The notes beneath the pieces are model-generated. The model was not told where the DNA came from and made no database searches. It worked only from the letters and a program-made list of their open reading frames with translations. Positions 45,769 to 56,525 of a stretch of DNA of 64,000 nucleotides are shown one piece after another; the stretch's first letter is position 1, and the number at the start of each line of letters is the position of its first letter. The DNA is from [Anoxybacillus] calidus (GTDB taxonomy: Bacteria > Bacillota > Bacilli > Bacillales > Anoxybacillaceae): the NCBI RefSeq assembly GCF_013760845.1, contig NZ_JACDUU010000001.1, forward strand, positions 342,082-406,081, in the 5' to 3' direction. The translations under genes and the position numbers were made by a program.

Positions 45769-47283
45769 ATGATTTCCGCGTTTTTAGAAGATGCTTCACG
45801 TTTTCAAACAATTCCAATCATTCGACGGTTTTTTGCTGATGTACTCAACCCTCTGCAAATGTTCGAAAATTTGCAGGAGGAAGCGGTCTTTTTGCTAGAA
45901 AGTAAAGATGAACAATCCCCATGGTCGCGTTATTCTTTTATCGGTCTGTCTCCCTTTCTGACAATCGAAAACATAGACGGTACGTTATTCTCTGTCGTTA
46001 GCAGCCAAGGTGAAACACTCTTAAAAACGAAAACTTTGCAAGAAGCGTTTTTATTTGTCAAACATGAATTAAATATCAAACCCATTGAATCGGAAATCCC
46101 GTTTAAGGGCGGGGCAGTTGGATTTTTAAGTTATGACATGATTTCCTCAATCGAAAAAGTACAGCGCCATTCGAATGATGATTTAATGCTCAAAAAAGCG
46201 CATTTTATGTTTTGTGAATCGCTCATTGCGTTTGATCACATGAAAAGAGAGCTCATTATTTTTCATTATGTGAGATTGTCTCCTCATGATACAAAACAAA
46301 CTATTGTCAAAAAGTACAATGAAGCGGTGAAAAAAGTAAATGAGCTAATGAAAAAAATTGTTCAAGGCTTTACGCAACAAATTTTACCGATTTTTTATGA
46401 GGAACAAGATGTGAAAGTAACGTTGACTAAAATGGCCTCGACCTATACGAAAGAAGATTTTATTCGTGCTGTGGAAAAGGTGAAAAACTATATCGCCAGC
46501 GGTGATATCTTTCAGGCGGTGTTGTCGCAGCGCTTTACCATTCCTGTTCGCATCAGTGGCTTTCAATTATACCGAATGCTGCGGCAAGTTAATCCGTCAC
46601 CATATATGTTTTACATCCGTATGGACGGCTTTGAGATTGTAGGGAGCTCTCCAGAAAAATTAATTCAAGTGCAAAACCTTCATATCGAAATTCACCCGAT
46701 TGCCGGAACGCGAAGAAGAGGTGTAACAGAAGAAGAAGATCGCTATTTTGCCGATGAACTGATGAAAGATCCAAAAGAGCAGGCAGAGCATTATATGTTA
46801 GTTGATTTAGCCCGAAATGATGTTGGAAGAGTGGCGAAATACGGCACAGTAAAGACTCCTGTTTTAATGGAGATTGGGAAATTTTCGCACGTTATGCATC
46901 TTATTTCCAAAGTGACAGGAGAATTACGAGAAGACATTCATCCCATTGAGGCGTTGTTGGCTGCTTTTCCAGCGGGAACCGTCAGCGGTGCGCCAAAGGT
47001 GAGGGCGATGCAAATCATTAACGAACTTGAGCCGACAGCGCGGAATTTATATGCAGGAGCGGTGGCGTATATTGGATTTGATGGAAACATCGATTCATGC
47101 ATTACCATTCGAACGGCCATTGTGAAAGACGGCTATGCTTATATCCAGGCAGGGGCAGGTATTGTAGCTGATTCAGTGCCGGAATTAGAGTGGAAAGAAA
47201 CGCATAATAAGGCAAGTGCATTAATGAAGGCGATTATTCTAGCGGAGCAATTGTTTCAACAAAAGGGGGAGGCCTATGTTTAA
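45769..47283 (+). CDS. trpE: Anthranilate synthase component I
   Basis: Converts chorismate plus ammonia (from a glutamine amidotransferase partner) to anthranilate. 504 residues with the tryptophan feedback motif LLESKDE near residue 44, the chorismate-binding core IFQAVLSQRF, IAGTRRRG, ARNDVGRVA, FPAGTVSGAPKVRAM and IQAGAGIVADSVPE. No trpG follows; in Bacillus the amidotransferase is PabA from the folate cluster. The ATG at 45769 is seven bases behind GGAGGAGAG. Overlaps trpD by eight bases. Confidence 0.96.
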   Translation: MISAFLEDASRFQTIPIIRRFFADVLNPLQMFENLQEEAVFLLESKDEQSPWSRYSFIGLSPFLTIENIDGTLFSVVSSQGETLLKTKTLQEAFLFVKHELNIKPIESEIPFKGGAVGFLSYDMISSIEKVQRHSNDDLMLKKAHFMFCESLIAFDHMKRELIIFHYVRLSPHDTKQTIVKKYNEAVKKVNELMKKIVQGFTQQILPIFYEEQDVKVTLTKMASTYTKEDFIRAVEKVKNYIASGDIFQAVLSQRFTIPVRISGFQLYRMLRQVNPSPYMFYIRMDGFEIVGSSPEKLIQVQNLHIEIHPIAGTRRRGVTEEEDRYFADELMKDPKEQAEHYMLVDLARNDVGRVAKYGTVKTPVLMEIGKFSHVMHLISKVTGELREDIHPIEALLAAFPAGTVSGAPKVRAMQIINELEPTARNLYAGAVAYIGFDGNIDSCITIRTAIVKDGYAYIQAGAGIVADSVPELEWKETHNKASALMKAIILAEQLFQQKGEAYV

Positions 47284-48307
47284 AGAGTTGTTAGCGAAAT
47301 GCATTGAGGGAGATACGTTAACGGAAAACGAGGCATATGAAGCGATGAAAGCAATTATGTCAGGAGAAGCAACAGCTAGTCAAATTGCCAGTTTTTTATC
47401 CATCTTACGCTTGCGCGGCGAGACGGTTGATGAATTGACAGGGATGGTAAAAGGAATGCAAAGCCGCATGATGACGGTTCAATATGACGAAGATGTGATT
47501 GATACGTGCGGTACAGGTGGAGACAAGGCTTCTACCTTTAATATTTCTACAGCCGCAGCGATCGTTGCTTCATCGCTTGGAATCAAAGTAGCCAAACATG
47601 GAAACAGAGCCGTATCATCAAAAAGCGGCAGCGCGGACGTGCTTGAAGAGCTGCAAATTGATATTCAGACGACCCCGGAGGAAGCAAAAAAGGCTCTTCA
47701 TGAGAGAGGACTCGCTTTTTTATTTGCCCCGCTTTATCATTCGGCGATGAAACACGCTGCCATACCGCGAAAAGAAATTGGTTTCCGTACCGTTTTTAAC
47801 CTGCTTGGACCGATGGCCAATCCGGCCAAATGCAAACGGCAAGTAATTGGTGTTTATTCAACCAATTATGCCGAAAAAATGGCGCGCACGCTAAAGAAAC
47901 TTGGCTCTGAACATGTTGTTCTCGTTACCGGACGGGATGGCTTAGATGAATGCAGCATTGCTGCCCCTACCGATGTCGTTGAATTAAAAGATGGCAACAT
48001 TCACCGCTTTGTGATAACTCCAGAAGACGTCGGGCTCGCCAGAGGGAAACTTTCGGACATTCAAGTGCGAACCGTTAGGGAAAGTGCTCAATTATTAAAG
48101 GAAATTTTATATGGAAGGGCTAACGAGAGCGCCATCAACATCGTCAGCATTAATGCAGGAATCGCGCTATATGTAGCGGGGAAAGTCAACTCGATACGCG
48201 AGGGAGCCGAAATGGCAAAAGAAGCGATTGTCAGCGGAAAAACGTTATTCCATTTTCAACGTTTACTTATAAAAGAGAGGGAAAAAACATGCTTGAACAA
48301 ATTTTAG
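47276..48307 (+). CDS. trpD: Anthranilate phosphoribosyltransferase
   Basis: Joins anthranilate to PRPP. 343 residues with DTCGTGGDKASTFNIST (PRPP loop, about 78-94), KHGNRAVSSKSGSADVLE and RTVFNLLGPMANP. ATG overlaps the end of trpE; the 3' end overlaps trpC by 19 bases, so translation is probably coupled along the operon. Confidence 0.97.
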   Translation: MFKELLAKCIEGDTLTENEAYEAMKAIMSGEATASQIASFLSILRLRGETVDELTGMVKGMQSRMMTVQYDEDVIDTCGTGGDKASTFNISTAAAIVASSLGIKVAKHGNRAVSSKSGSADVLEELQIDIQTTPEEAKKALHERGLAFLFAPLYHSAMKHAAIPRKEIGFRTVFNLLGPMANPAKCKRQVIGVYSTNYAEKMARTLKKLGSEHVVLVTGRDGLDECSIAAPTDVVELKDGNIHRFVITPEDVGLARGKLSDIQVRTVRESAQLLKEILYGRANESAINIVSINAGIALYVAGKVNSIREGAEMAKEAIVSGKTLFHFQRLLIKEREKTCLNKF

Positions 48308-49065
48308 AAACAAAAAGAAAAGAAATCGAGACGATCATCTTGCCACCGCAAAACAATGTTAAAAGGATCTCACTTATCAATGCTTTAAAACATTCTAAGC
48401 GAAAACCTGCTCTTATTGCTGAAGTGAAAAAAGCTTCTCCTTCTAAAGGAGTGATTCGCCCAAATTTTGAACCTATAGCAATTGCCAAGGCGTATGAAGA
48501 AGCCGGAGCTGCTGCGATTTCCGTTCTCACCGACCAGCGATATTTCGAAGGGCACCGCGATTACTTAATACAGGTTAAACAAGCGGTTCAAGTTCCGATT
48601 TTACGAAAAGATTTTATTATCGATCGAAAACAAATCGAAGAAAGCGTACGAATCGGCGCGGATGCCGTCCTTTTAATCGGCGAAGCACTGGAGGTGAAAA
48701 AGCTTTATGACCTTTATGAAGAAGCCTATGAAAAAGGACTGGAGTGTCTCGTTGAAGTTCATGAACGAGACACGTTAGAACGAATTTTAACCGTGTTTAC
48801 GCCTAAACTGATTGGCGTTAACAACAGAAATTTAAAAACGTTTCAAACATCGCTCGATACAACAAAAGAAATGGCCCGGTTGCTTCCAAAAGAAAGTTTA
48901 TTTGTCAGCGAAAGCGGAATTAGCAGTTATAAAGAGATACAAACTGTAAGGGAATACGGGGCGGATGCGATTTTAGTCGGGGAATCGCTTATGAAAAAAG
49001 AAAATGTTCTATCAGCAGTTCGTGAACTATTTGGCGAGGTGAACAGCTTTGTCGATACTCCTTAA
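48289..49065 (+). CDS. trpC: Indole-3-glycerol-phosphate synthase
   Basis: Closes the indole ring from CdRP. 258 residues, TIM barrel; AEVKKASPSKG (catalytic Lys, about 45-55), LRKDFIID (about 105), GVNNRNLKTF and SESGISS phosphate-binding blocks. Overlaps trpD and trpF. Confidence 0.97.
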   Translation: MLEQILETKRKEIETIILPPQNNVKRISLINALKHSKRKPALIAEVKKASPSKGVIRPNFEPIAIAKAYEEAGAAAISVLTDQRYFEGHRDYLIQVKQAVQVPILRKDFIIDRKQIEESVRIGADAVLLIGEALEVKKLYDLYEEAYEKGLECLVEVHERDTLERILTVFTPKLIGVNNRNLKTFQTSLDTTKEMARLLPKESLFVSESGISSYKEIQTVREYGADAILVGESLMKKENVLSAVRELFGEVNSFVDTP

Positions 49066-49699
49066 ATATTGCGGCCATCGTTCGCTCCAAGATTTGCAAA
49101 CAAGTGCTGACAGCCGGGCGCATTATCTTGGTCTTATTTTTGCGCAAAGCAAGCGTCAAGTGCAGCCAAGTGAAGTGAAAGAATGGATAAAAATAGTAAA
49201 ATTAAACAAGAAGAAACTGGTAGGAGTATTTGTTAATGCTTCCGTTTCCGAAATTGCGCATATTGCGAAAGAAGTACCGCTCTCGATTATTCAATGCCAT
49301 GGTAAAGAGACGCCAGAGCAAATCATCCAAATAAAAAAAGCGACCCGTTTGTCTGTCTGGAAAGTGATTCATCATAGCGAAGAGGCGCTGGAACAAATGA
49401 AGCGCTTTAACGGCATAGCAGATGGATATATCATCGACAGCCAAGTGAAAGGGGAATGGGGGGGTACAGGAATTTCATTTAATTGGGAGTTTGTGCCGTC
49501 TTATCTTTTAGAAGCGGAAAGACAGGGAGTTCGTTGTTTGATTGCCGGTGGGGTGCATCCGGACAATATTGAGGAGTTATTGCGTTACAAGCCGCATGGG
49601 ATTGATATAAGCAGCGGCATTGAAGATGGTGAACAGAAAAATAAACGAAAAATACAATTCATTGAGGAGAAGGTGGAAAAGTATGAGAGCTGTTCCTGA
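49049..49699 (+). CDS. trpF: Phosphoribosylanthranilate isomerase
   Basis: Amadori rearrangement of PRA to CdRP. 216 residues; the N-terminal KYCG block (general base Cys8) and the [15 protein letters not shown] block with the catalytic Asp (about 130), then [10 protein letters not shown] and [13 protein letters not shown] start with GAGGTGA six bases upstream. Note KYCGHRS where most family members read KICGI. Confidence 0.94.
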   Translation: MSILLKYCGHRSLQDLQTSADSRAHYLGLIFAQSKRQVQPSEVKEWIKIVKLNKKKLVGVFVNASVSEIAHIAKEVPLSIIQCHGKETPEQIIQIKKATRLSVWKVIHHSEEALEQMKRFNGIADGYIIDSQVKGEWGGTGISFNWEFVPSYLLEAERQGVRCLIAGGVHPDNIEELLRYKPHGIDISSGIEDGEQKNKRKIQFIEEKVEKYESCS

Positions 49700-50894
49700 T
49701 GAGAGAGGTAGATTCGGAGATTTTGGCGGTAAGTTCGTCCCGGAGACCCTTATGCTTCCGATTGAAGAAATTGAAAGAGAATTAACAAAAGCGTTAGCAG
49801 ATGAGAGGTTTCTTAACGAATATTTGCAAGTGTTGTATGAATATTCAGGAAGACCGACAACGTTAACGTTTGCGAAAAATTTAACAGAAAAATTTAATGG
49901 AGCAAAAATCTATTTAAAACGCGAGGACTTAAATCATACAGGTGCACATAAAATCAACAATGCAATTGGGCAGGCGCTACTAGCCAAACGAATGGGCAAG
50001 AAAAAAATCATTGCGGAAACGGGAGCAGGACAACACGGGGTGGCAGCGGCGACTGTAGCGGCAAGATTCGGTATGGAATGCATCGTCTTTATGGGAGAAG
50101 AAGATGTAAAAAGGCAGGAGCTGAATGTATTCCGTATGAAATTGCTTGGTGCAGAAGTCGTTTCCGTCACAAGCGGCAATAAAACATTAAAGGATGCGAC
50201 AAATGAAGCGATTCGTTACTGGGTACAGCATTGTGACGACCACTATTATATGATTGGTTCTGTTGTTGGTCCGCACCCGTATCCGTTGATGGTGCGGGAG
50301 TTTCAAAAAATTATTGGCGAGGAAGCCAAACGTCAATTTTTACAGCGGGAAGGAAAACTCCCTGATGTAGTCGTTGCCTGCGTTGGCGGCGGAAGCAACG
50401 CGATTGGAATGTTTTATCCATTTTTGGAAGAGGATGTCGCTCTTGTCGGTGTGGAAGCAGCGGGGAAAGGTGTCGATACTTCTTATCACGCTGCCACGAT
50501 CACGAAAGGAACAAAAGGGGTGATTCACGGCTCTTTCACTTATCTTTTACAGGATAAGCATGGACAAATTATCGAGCCTTACTCGATTTCTGCAGGGCTT
50601 GATTATCCTGGTGTTGGTCCTGAACATGCCTATTTGGCAAGCACGGGGCGCGTGCAGTATGACAGCATTACGGACGACGAGGCATTAGCGGCTTTACAGT
50701 TAACGGCACAAGAAGAAGGAATCATTCCGGCGATTGAATCGGCTCATGCATTAGCAAAAGCATTTCAAATCGCTAAGGAACGGACAAAAGAAGAGGCGGT
50801 GCTTGTCTGTCTTTCAGGACGCGGTGATAAAGATGTCCAGACGGTGATGAATTACTTACAAGGGGGAGAATGTGTTGAAGTTATCAACTACTAA
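49683..50894 (+). CDS. trpB: Tryptophan synthase beta chain
   Basis: PLP-dependent condensation of indole with serine. 403 residues; [13 protein letters not shown] opening, [10 protein letters not shown] with the PLP lysine (about 90), [11 protein letters not shown], and [12 protein letters not shown] phosphate cup (about 232). The ATG at 49683 is used; the frame is open further upstream into trpF but without support. Overlaps trpF by 17 bases and trpA by 23. Confidence 0.97.
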   Translation: MRAVPDERGRFGDFGGKFVPETLMLPIEEIERELTKALADERFLNEYLQVLYEYSGRPTTLTFAKNLTEKFNGAKIYLKREDLNHTGAHKINNAIGQALLAKRMGKKKIIAETGAGQHGVAAATVAARFGMECIVFMGEEDVKRQELNVFRMKLLGAEVVSVTSGNKTLKDATNEAIRYWVQHCDDHYYMIGSVVGPHPYPLMVREFQKIIGEEAKRQFLQREGKLPDVVVACVGGGSNAIGMFYPFLEEDVALVGVEAAGKGVDTSYHAATITKGTKGVIHGSFTYLLQDKHGQIIEPYSISAGLDYPGVGPEHAYLASTGRVQYDSITDDEALAALQLTAQEEGIIPAIESAHALAKAFQIAKERTKEEAVLVCLSGRGDKDVQTVMNYLQGGECVEVINY

Positions 50895-51681
50895 TAAGAC
50901 GATGTTTATTCCGTTTATTGTCGCTGGTGATCCGTATCCGGATGTGACGGTAGAGTTAGCGTTAGCGCTTCAACAGGCAGGGGCTTCCATTCTGGAACTT
51001 GGTGTCCCGTATTCTGATCCTCTCGCTGATGGGCCGATTATTCAAAGAGCCGCCCAGCGTGCTTTAAAACATGAGATGACGCTGAAAAAAGCCATCGAAC
51101 TTGTCTCGCTCATGCGAAAAAAAGGATTGAAAATTCCCATTATTCTCTTTACGTATTATAATCCTGTGTTACAATTAGGAGAAGAATACTTTTTCGCTTT
51201 AGCGCGAAAAAACAATGTAGATGGTGTGCTTATTCCAGATTTGCCGTTTGAGGAAAGCGGACATATACGTCAACTCAGCGAACAATCGGGTCTATCGTTT
51301 ATTTCATTAGTTGCACCGACTTCCAGGAATAGAATTAAAAAAATTGCCTCTGAGGCGCAAGGCTTTTTGTACTGTGTCTCTTCATTAGGAGTTACAGGAA
51401 TACGTGACACATTACCTAATGAGCTTTATGAGTTTTTGGCAGAAGTGAAAGCACATAGCCGCGTCCCAGTTGCTGTTGGCTTCGGAATTTCAAGGAGCGA
51501 ACAGATTCAGACATTGAAAGACCATTGTGACGGTGTTGTCATTGGCAGTGCTCTAGTGCAAAAAATTGAACAGTTAGCCGATTGTTTGAAGCAGGAGGAG
51601 ACAAGAAAAGACGCATTAATCGAATTTCAGCAGTATGCTCAATCGTTAGTTGAGCCTTTACAATGTAATGAGATGAGGTGA
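50872..51681 (+). CDS. trpA: Tryptophan synthase alpha chain
   Basis: Cleaves indole-3-glycerol phosphate and channels indole to TrpB. 269 residues; [28 protein letters not shown] with catalytic Glu and Asp (about 43 and 54), and the phosphate-binding GFGIS (about 204). GTG start behind GGGGGAGA. Confidence 0.97.
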   Translation: MLKLSTTNKTMFIPFIVAGDPYPDVTVELALALQQAGASILELGVPYSDPLADGPIIQRAAQRALKHEMTLKKAIELVSLMRKKGLKIPIILFTYYNPVLQLGEEYFFALARKNNVDGVLIPDLPFEESGHIRQLSEQSGLSFISLVAPTSRNRIKKIASEAQGFLYCVSSLGVTGIRDTLPNELYEFLAEVKAHSRVPVAVGFGISRSEQIQTLKDHCDGVVIGSALVQKIEQLADCLKQEETRKDALIEFQQYAQSLVEPLQCNEMR

Positions 51682-51686
51682 ACAGT

Positions 51687-52784
51687 ATGAAAGTGAAACG
51701 TCAACTCGAGCAATTGCCCCCATACAAACCAGGAAAACCGATAGAGGAAGTAAAGAGAGAATACGGCTTGGAAAAAGTTATAAAACTAGCATCGAACGAA
51801 AATCCATATGGTTTTTCGCCAAAAGTAAAAGAGGCGATTTTGCAATCATTAAATGGTTTAGCGATATATCCCGATGGCTACTCTCGGGCGCTGCGTGAAA
51901 AATTGGCGAAACATTTAGGAATCAATGAAACACAGATTATTTTTGGAAATGGTTCTGACGAGGTTGTGCAAATCATTTGCCGTGCTTTTTTGGAAGCGGG
52001 AACGAATACGGTAATGGCTAAGCCAACCTTTCCGCAATATCGGCATAATGCAGTGATTGAAAACGCGGAAGTTCGCGAAATTCCGCTTGTGAATGGAAAT
52101 CACGATTTAGACAGCATGCTTCAAGCGATCGACGAGCATACGCGCATCGTTTGGATTTGCAACCCGAACAATCCAACGGGTACATATGTACGGAAACATG
52201 AACTTTTATCATTTTTAGAAAAAGTTCCAAAACATGTTCTTGTTGTTGTCGATGAAGCCTATTACGAATATGTGCAGGCGGAAAATTATCCACAAACGGT
52301 TCCGCTTTTAAGCGAATATGACAATTTAATGATTTTGCGCACTTTTTCGAAGGCATATGGGTTGGCAGGTCTCCGTATCGGCTATGGCATTGCCAGCGAA
52401 ACGTTGATTCAACAAATGGAACCGGCGCGCGAACCGTTTAACACGTCGGTGCTCGCCCAAGCTGCAGCGTTATCGGCATTAGATGACCAGGAGTTTCTTA
52501 AGGATTGCGTGGAGAAAAACAAACACGGTTTAAAACAATTTTATCGTTTTTGCGATGAACATAGTCTCAAATACTACTATTCTGAAGGAAACTTTATTTT
52601 AATCGATTTTGGCATTGAAGGAAATGAAGTATTTCAATATTTATTAGAAAGAGGAATTATCGTACGCTCAGGAAATGCCCTTGGCTTTCCAACTTCCGTA
52701 AGAATTACAATTGGCACAGAAGCACAGAATCAGGAAGTATTTGCAGCATTAACAGCGATGTTGAAAGAAAAACAGCTCGTATAA
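51687..52784 (+). CDS. hisC: Histidinol-phosphate/aromatic aminotransferase
   Basis: PLP aminotransferase used for histidine synthesis and, as in B. subtilis, for Phe and Tyr synthesis; this explains its place in the aromatic operon. 365 residues; [35 protein letters not shown] and the PLP lysine in [15 protein letters not shown] (about 219). ATG behind GAGGTGA. A family A repeat follows, before tyrA. Confidence 0.95.
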   Translation: MKVKRQLEQLPPYKPGKPIEEVKREYGLEKVIKLASNENPYGFSPKVKEAILQSLNGLAIYPDGYSRALREKLAKHLGINETQIIFGNGSDEVVQIICRAFLEAGTNTVMAKPTFPQYRHNAVIENAEVREIPLVNGNHDLDSMLQAIDEHTRIVWICNPNNPTGTYVRKHELLSFLEKVPKHVLVVVDEAYYEYVQAENYPQTVPLLSEYDNLMILRTFSKAYGLAGLRIGYGIASETLIQQMEPAREPFNTSVLAQAAALSALDDQEFLKDCVEKNKHGLKQFYRFCDEHSLKYYYSEGNFILIDFGIEGNEVFQYLLERGIIVRSGNALGFPTSVRITIGTEAQNQEVFAALTAMLKEKQLV

Positions 52785-52797
52785 TGCAACAAGCGGT

Positions 52798-52901
52798 CGA
52801 GGTTGACCCAAAAGAAAAGTGTCAGACTTCACAACACTATATATAGGACATAGCTATAATAGTGAATATGCGTAAGGTCAGATACTTATAGGTCATCCTC
52901 G
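52798..52901. repeat. Palindromic repeat family A, copy 7, inside the supraoperon
   Basis: CGAGGTTGACC (52798-52808) and GGTCATCCTCG (52891-52901) at the ends, AGTGTCAGAC and GGTCAGATACT inside. It lies between hisC and tyrA, where transcription must continue unless tyrA has its own promoter. No T run follows. Confidence 0.85.
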
Positions 52902-52931
52902 GCCAGCGTTTTAAAGAAGAAGGTGAACGAT

Positions 52932-54035
52932 TTGAAAGGCAACGTATTGATTATTGGTCTTGGGCTGATTGGCGGTTCCATTGCTTTAGCCATTAAAAAA
53001 GAGCACCCAGAAGCATGGATGATCGGCTATGATGTGAAAGAAGAGGAGGCGGAATTAGCGCGCTCTTTAAAAGTCATTGACGAAATTGCTTATTCTTTTG
53101 AGGAAGCAATCAAAGAGGCAGATTTGATTGTTTTAGCAACTCCGGTGATGCAGACGGAAAAAATTTTAGCGGAAATAAGTCATCTTCATTTTAAGGAAAA
53201 TGCCATTATTACCGATGTCGGCAGTACGAAGCAAAAAATTGTGGAATATGCTGTCAAACTGTTAAAACAAGGGGTTACCTTTATTGGTGGGCACCCGATG
53301 GCAGGTTCGCATAAAAGCGGTGTCGCAGCGGCAAGAGTTCATTTATTTGAAAACGCCTTTTATATTTTAACGCCGACAGAGGATGTTCAGGCAGCTCAAG
53401 TGGACAAATTAAAGGAGTGGCTGAAAGGAACGAAAGCGCGCTTTGTCGTGCTTTCGCCGAAAGAACATGACCGAATTACTGGAGTGATTAGCCACTTTCC
53501 GCATATTATTGCGGCCAGCCTCGTTCATCAAGCACAGCGGTACGAGCGGGAAAATGAGCTTGTCAGCCAGCTTGCGGCCGGAGGATTTCGCGACATTACA
53601 AGAATCGCTTCAAGCAACCCGGAAATGTGGCGCGATATTTTATTACATAATAAGGAAGAACTGCTGCAACTTTTTGATGTTTGGCTGCAAGAAATGAGCA
53701 TCGTTCGTTCTTTTGTCGAAAAAGGAAATAGTGAGCAAATCTACAACTATTTTGCCGAAGCGAAGCAATTTCGCGATGGTCTGCCAATCCGCACGAAAGG
53801 TGCGATTCCTTCCTTTTACGATTTGTATGTGGATGTTCCCGATTATCCAGGGGTTATTTCCGAAATTACAGGTTATTTGGCCAAAGAGCGTATTAGCATT
53901 ACAAATATCCGCATTATTGAGACAAGAGAGGAAATTTATGGGGTTCTTCGTTTAAGTTTTCAAACGGAAGAAGACCGTACCAAGGCGAAACAATGTATTG
54001 AAACATATACAACATATAAAACATATGAAGTCTAG
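52932..54035 (+). CDS. tyrA: Prephenate dehydrogenase
   Basis: NAD-dependent oxidation of prephenate to 4-hydroxyphenylpyruvate for tyrosine. 367 residues; IIGLGLIGGSIALAI (about 8-22), DVGSTKQKIV, FIGGHPMAGSHKSGV with the catalytic His, and HFPHIIAASLVH; C-terminal ACT domain (about 296-367) for feedback by tyrosine. TTG at 52932 follows AGGTGA by five bases; an upstream GTG at 52923 is possible. Confidence 0.95.
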   Translation: MKGNVLIIGLGLIGGSIALAIKKEHPEAWMIGYDVKEEEAELARSLKVIDEIAYSFEEAIKEADLIVLATPVMQTEKILAEISHLHFKENAIITDVGSTKQKIVEYAVKLLKQGVTFIGGHPMAGSHKSGVAAARVHLFENAFYILTPTEDVQAAQVDKLKEWLKGTKARFVVLSPKEHDRITGVISHFPHIIAASLVHQAQRYERENELVSQLAAGGFRDITRIASSNPEMWRDILLHNKEELLQLFDVWLQEMSIVRSFVEKGNSEQIYNYFAEAKQFRDGLPIRTKGAIPSFYDLYVDVPDYPGVISEITGYLAKERISITNIRIIETREEIYGVLRLSFQTEEDRTKAKQCIETYTTYKTYEV

Positions 54036-54050
54036 TAAGGAGAGAGAGCT

Positions 54051-55340
54051 ATGAAACCATTGCGGACAAATGTTTCATCGCTGAGAGGGGCGATTGAAGT
54101 TCCTGGTGATAAATCGATTTCCCATCGTGCTGTCATGTTCGGGGCGATTGCTAATGGTACGACGACCATTTCTCATTTTTTAGCTGGGGAAGATTGTTTA
54201 AGTACGATTGACTGTTTTCGTAAATTAGGCGTTTCGATTACACAAAACGGCAGTGAAGTCGTCGTTGAAGGAAAAGGAATTACAGGTTTACAGGAACCAA
54301 CGGAAATTTTAAACGTTGGTAATTCCGGCACGACAACGAGACTTTTGCTTGGCATTTTAGCGGGATGTTCTTTTCATGCCTGCTTAATTGGCGATGAATC
54401 GATTGCGAAGCGGCCAATGGCAAGAGTGACGAACCCACTAAGAGAAATGGGAGCGAAAATTGACGGACGGGAGCACGGTAATTACACGCCGTTGTCGATC
54501 CGCGGCGGAAACTTACAAGCGATTCGTTACACATCTCCGGTAGCAAGTGCACAGGTAAAATCAGCGATTTTGCTTGCAGGACTTATGGCAGACGGTACGA
54601 CGACGGTCATCGAGCCACATAAATCCCGCGATCATACAGAAAGAATGCTAAAGGCGTTTGGCGGAGAAGTCGTTGTGGATGGGCTGACCGTATCTGTAAC
54701 GGGGAAACAGCAGCTAAAAGGAGCTCACATTGACGTGCCCGGCGATATTTCATCTGCCGCGTTTTTCTTAGTCGCTGGTGCGATTGCGCCAAATAGTGAA
54801 ATTACATTAAAAAATGTAGGGTTAAATCCAACGCGGACAGGGATTATCGATGTACTCAAGCAGATGGGAGCCGACATTGCTATTGAAAATATTCGCAACG
54901 AAGAAAGCGAACCGATGGGGGATATTACCGTTCGTACATCTGAACTAAAGGGAATCGAAATCGGCGGGGAGCTCATTCCACGTTTAATCGATGAAATTCC
55001 AATCATTGCCCTGCTCGCGACGCAGGCAGAAGGGACGACGGTTATTAAAGATGCTAGTGAGCTGAGAGTGAAGGAAACGGATCGCATTGCTACGGTCGTT
55101 TCCGAGTTAAACCGATTAGGTGCTGATATTGAGGCGACTGACGACGGAATGATTATTCGCGGAAAAACGAAACTAAAGGCAAATCATATTGTTGTTGACA
55201 GCTACGGTGACCATCGAATCGGCATGATGTTAGCCATTGCGGCATGTATAACGGAAGGCGAGCTCACACTTAATCGGTCTGAAGCGATTGCCGTTTCTTA
55301 TCCAAGCTTTTTTGAGCATTTGCAGCTATTAATAAAATAG
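54051..55340 (+). CDS. aroE: 3-phosphoshikimate 1-carboxyvinyltransferase (EPSP synthase)
   Basis: Adds enolpyruvate to shikimate-3-phosphate. 429 residues; [12 protein letters not shown] (about 18-29), [14 protein letters not shown] (about 89), [26 protein letters not shown] and RVKETDRI. The GDK, SAQ-K and N-TR motifs are those given for class II EPSP synthases. Last gene of the supraoperon (named aroE in B. subtilis, aroA elsewhere). Confidence 0.96.
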   Translation: MKPLRTNVSSLRGAIEVPGDKSISHRAVMFGAIANGTTTISHFLAGEDCLSTIDCFRKLGVSITQNGSEVVVEGKGITGLQEPTEILNVGNSGTTTRLLLGILAGCSFHACLIGDESIAKRPMARVTNPLREMGAKIDGREHGNYTPLSIRGGNLQAIRYTSPVASAQVKSAILLAGLMADGTTTVIEPHKSRDHTERMLKAFGGEVVVDGLTVSVTGKQQLKGAHIDVPGDISSAAFFLVAGAIAPNSEITLKNVGLNPTRTGIIDVLKQMGADIAIENIRNEESEPMGDITVRTSELKGIEIGGELIPRLIDEIPIIALLATQAEGTTVIKDASELRVKETDRIATVVSELNRLGADIEATDDGMIIRGKTKLKANHIVVDSYGDHRIGMMLAIAACITEGELTLNRSEAIAVSYPSFFEHLQLLIK

Positions 55341-55356
55341 ACTATTTTCGTAAACA

Positions 55357-55428
55357 TTGTTGCTTTTCACGCTGCAGCGTGACATAGCAAGTTGTATAGC
55401 TTGCCTATGACAGCCGAAAAGCAATAAT
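55357..55428 (+). other. Structured stretch behind the supraoperon
   Basis: Outer arms ATTGTTGCTTTTC and GAAAAGCAATAAT pair; inside, CATAGCAAG and CTTGCCTATG pair again. It is a multi-level inverted repeat but is followed by TTTTAAAAAAG, not a clean T run. Confidence 0.5.
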
Positions 55429-55496
55429 TTTAAAAAAGAGCTATAAAAGACGGTGTAATTTTTCGTGGTTCGCCGACAACCAATATTTTTATTTAT

Positions 55497-55533
55497 CAAT
55501 ACCTCATCTTCAATGATGGGGTATTTTATTATT
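55497..55533 (+). terminator. Possible terminator behind aroE
   Basis: AATACCTCATC and GATGGGGTATT form the stem with a short loop, followed by TTATTATT. Confidence 0.65.
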
Positions 55534-55605
55534 CTAAAAAACTCATAGTTTTCCCTTTTCCATCATAGCTTGTCTTAAGGATAAATATGATGGGAGGAGA
55601 TAAAC

Positions 55606-56520
55606 GTGCCATATATCATCGAAAAGGCAAATGTATTAAAAAATAATAAGGTGGAATGTTGTTCGTTAGTGATTGACGATAACCGCATTGATTATATAAG
55701 TGAAAAAATCTCCCACTATCACTTCATTCGGATGCCTGCGAACGAATATGTGTTAACAGCGGGACATGTGATGCTTGACTTTTCATTTCAGGAGCAAAGA
55801 ACATTTGTACAATTTAAACAATATATGCAGCAGCATTTTATTTCCCGCGGCTGTACAACATTGCTTGCTGTCTGCGATGTCCATTATGAAAAGCAATTGC
55901 CAAAAGCGCTACAACAATTACGGCAGCAGCTGCTAAACAGCCCGATTGATTATTTTATTGGGGTAAAAATTCCGCTTCGCGTCTTAACACCGTCATTTGT
56001 ACGGGAATGCAAACGTTGCAAAATTCCGGTTGTCTTTATTGAATTGAACGGGGAGGAAAATTTGGAAAGCGTACCTTGGTACTGGATTTACGAGGCATTA
56101 TCTCGCTATTTTATTGTCTTTTCTCCGTATTGGAAAAGCGAACAAGCTTTAGTGTTGCAGCAAAAACAATGGAGACAAATTTTAAAGAACCATAAAATTC
56201 CGTTTATTCCGTTCTCGTTAAAAGAACGTACACCGCTTTCATTAGAGGTGTTAAAAAAAATCGGCATTTACCCGCAAAAAGGAGATATCCGTATCGGCGG
56301 CGAAGTAGATTATAATTTGTATGAATCGATGTCACTAAGCTGTTCAGTTGCCGAAAATCCGATTGTCGATTATGATAATCATGTTCCGACGATTACCGTT
56401 CATAAAGGGAGATTGTTGAAAGCAGGAGAGCAAATTTATTTTTATCCCGGTTTTGGCAAAGAACTTGTGGTTCGTGCCCCGGGAATGTTTACAGCATATT
56501 TTGATGAAAGAAAGGGTTAG
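55606..56520 (+). CDS. Amidohydrolase-like protein lacking the metal-binding HxH, function unknown
   Basis: A 304-residue protein not firmly recognised. The N-terminus (IIEKANVLKNNKVECCSLVI...NRIDYIS) and the following YVLTAGHVMLDFSF resemble the strand order of amidohydrolases such as dihydroorotase or NagA, where PGxIDxHxH would supply the metal site. Here those histidines are missing, and the C-terminus returns to the beta-sandwich pattern (VDYDNHVPTITVHKGRLLKAGE). It is likely a non-catalytic relative. Six bases ahead of ypiA, so cotranscribed with ypiA and reoY. Confidence 0.7.
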   Translation: MPYIIEKANVLKNNKVECCSLVIDDNRIDYISEKISHYHFIRMPANEYVLTAGHVMLDFSFQEQRTFVQFKQYMQQHFISRGCTTLLAVCDVHYEKQLPKALQQLRQQLLNSPIDYFIGVKIPLRVLTPSFVRECKRCKIPVVFIELNGEENLESVPWYWIYEALSRYFIVFSPYWKSEQALVLQQKQWRQILKNHKIPFIPFSLKERTPLSLEVLKKIGIYPQKGDIRIGGEVDYNLYESMSLSCSVAENPIVDYDNHVPTITVHKGRLLKAGEQIYFYPGFGKELVVRAPGMFTAYFDERKG

Positions 56521-56525
56521 CGAGA

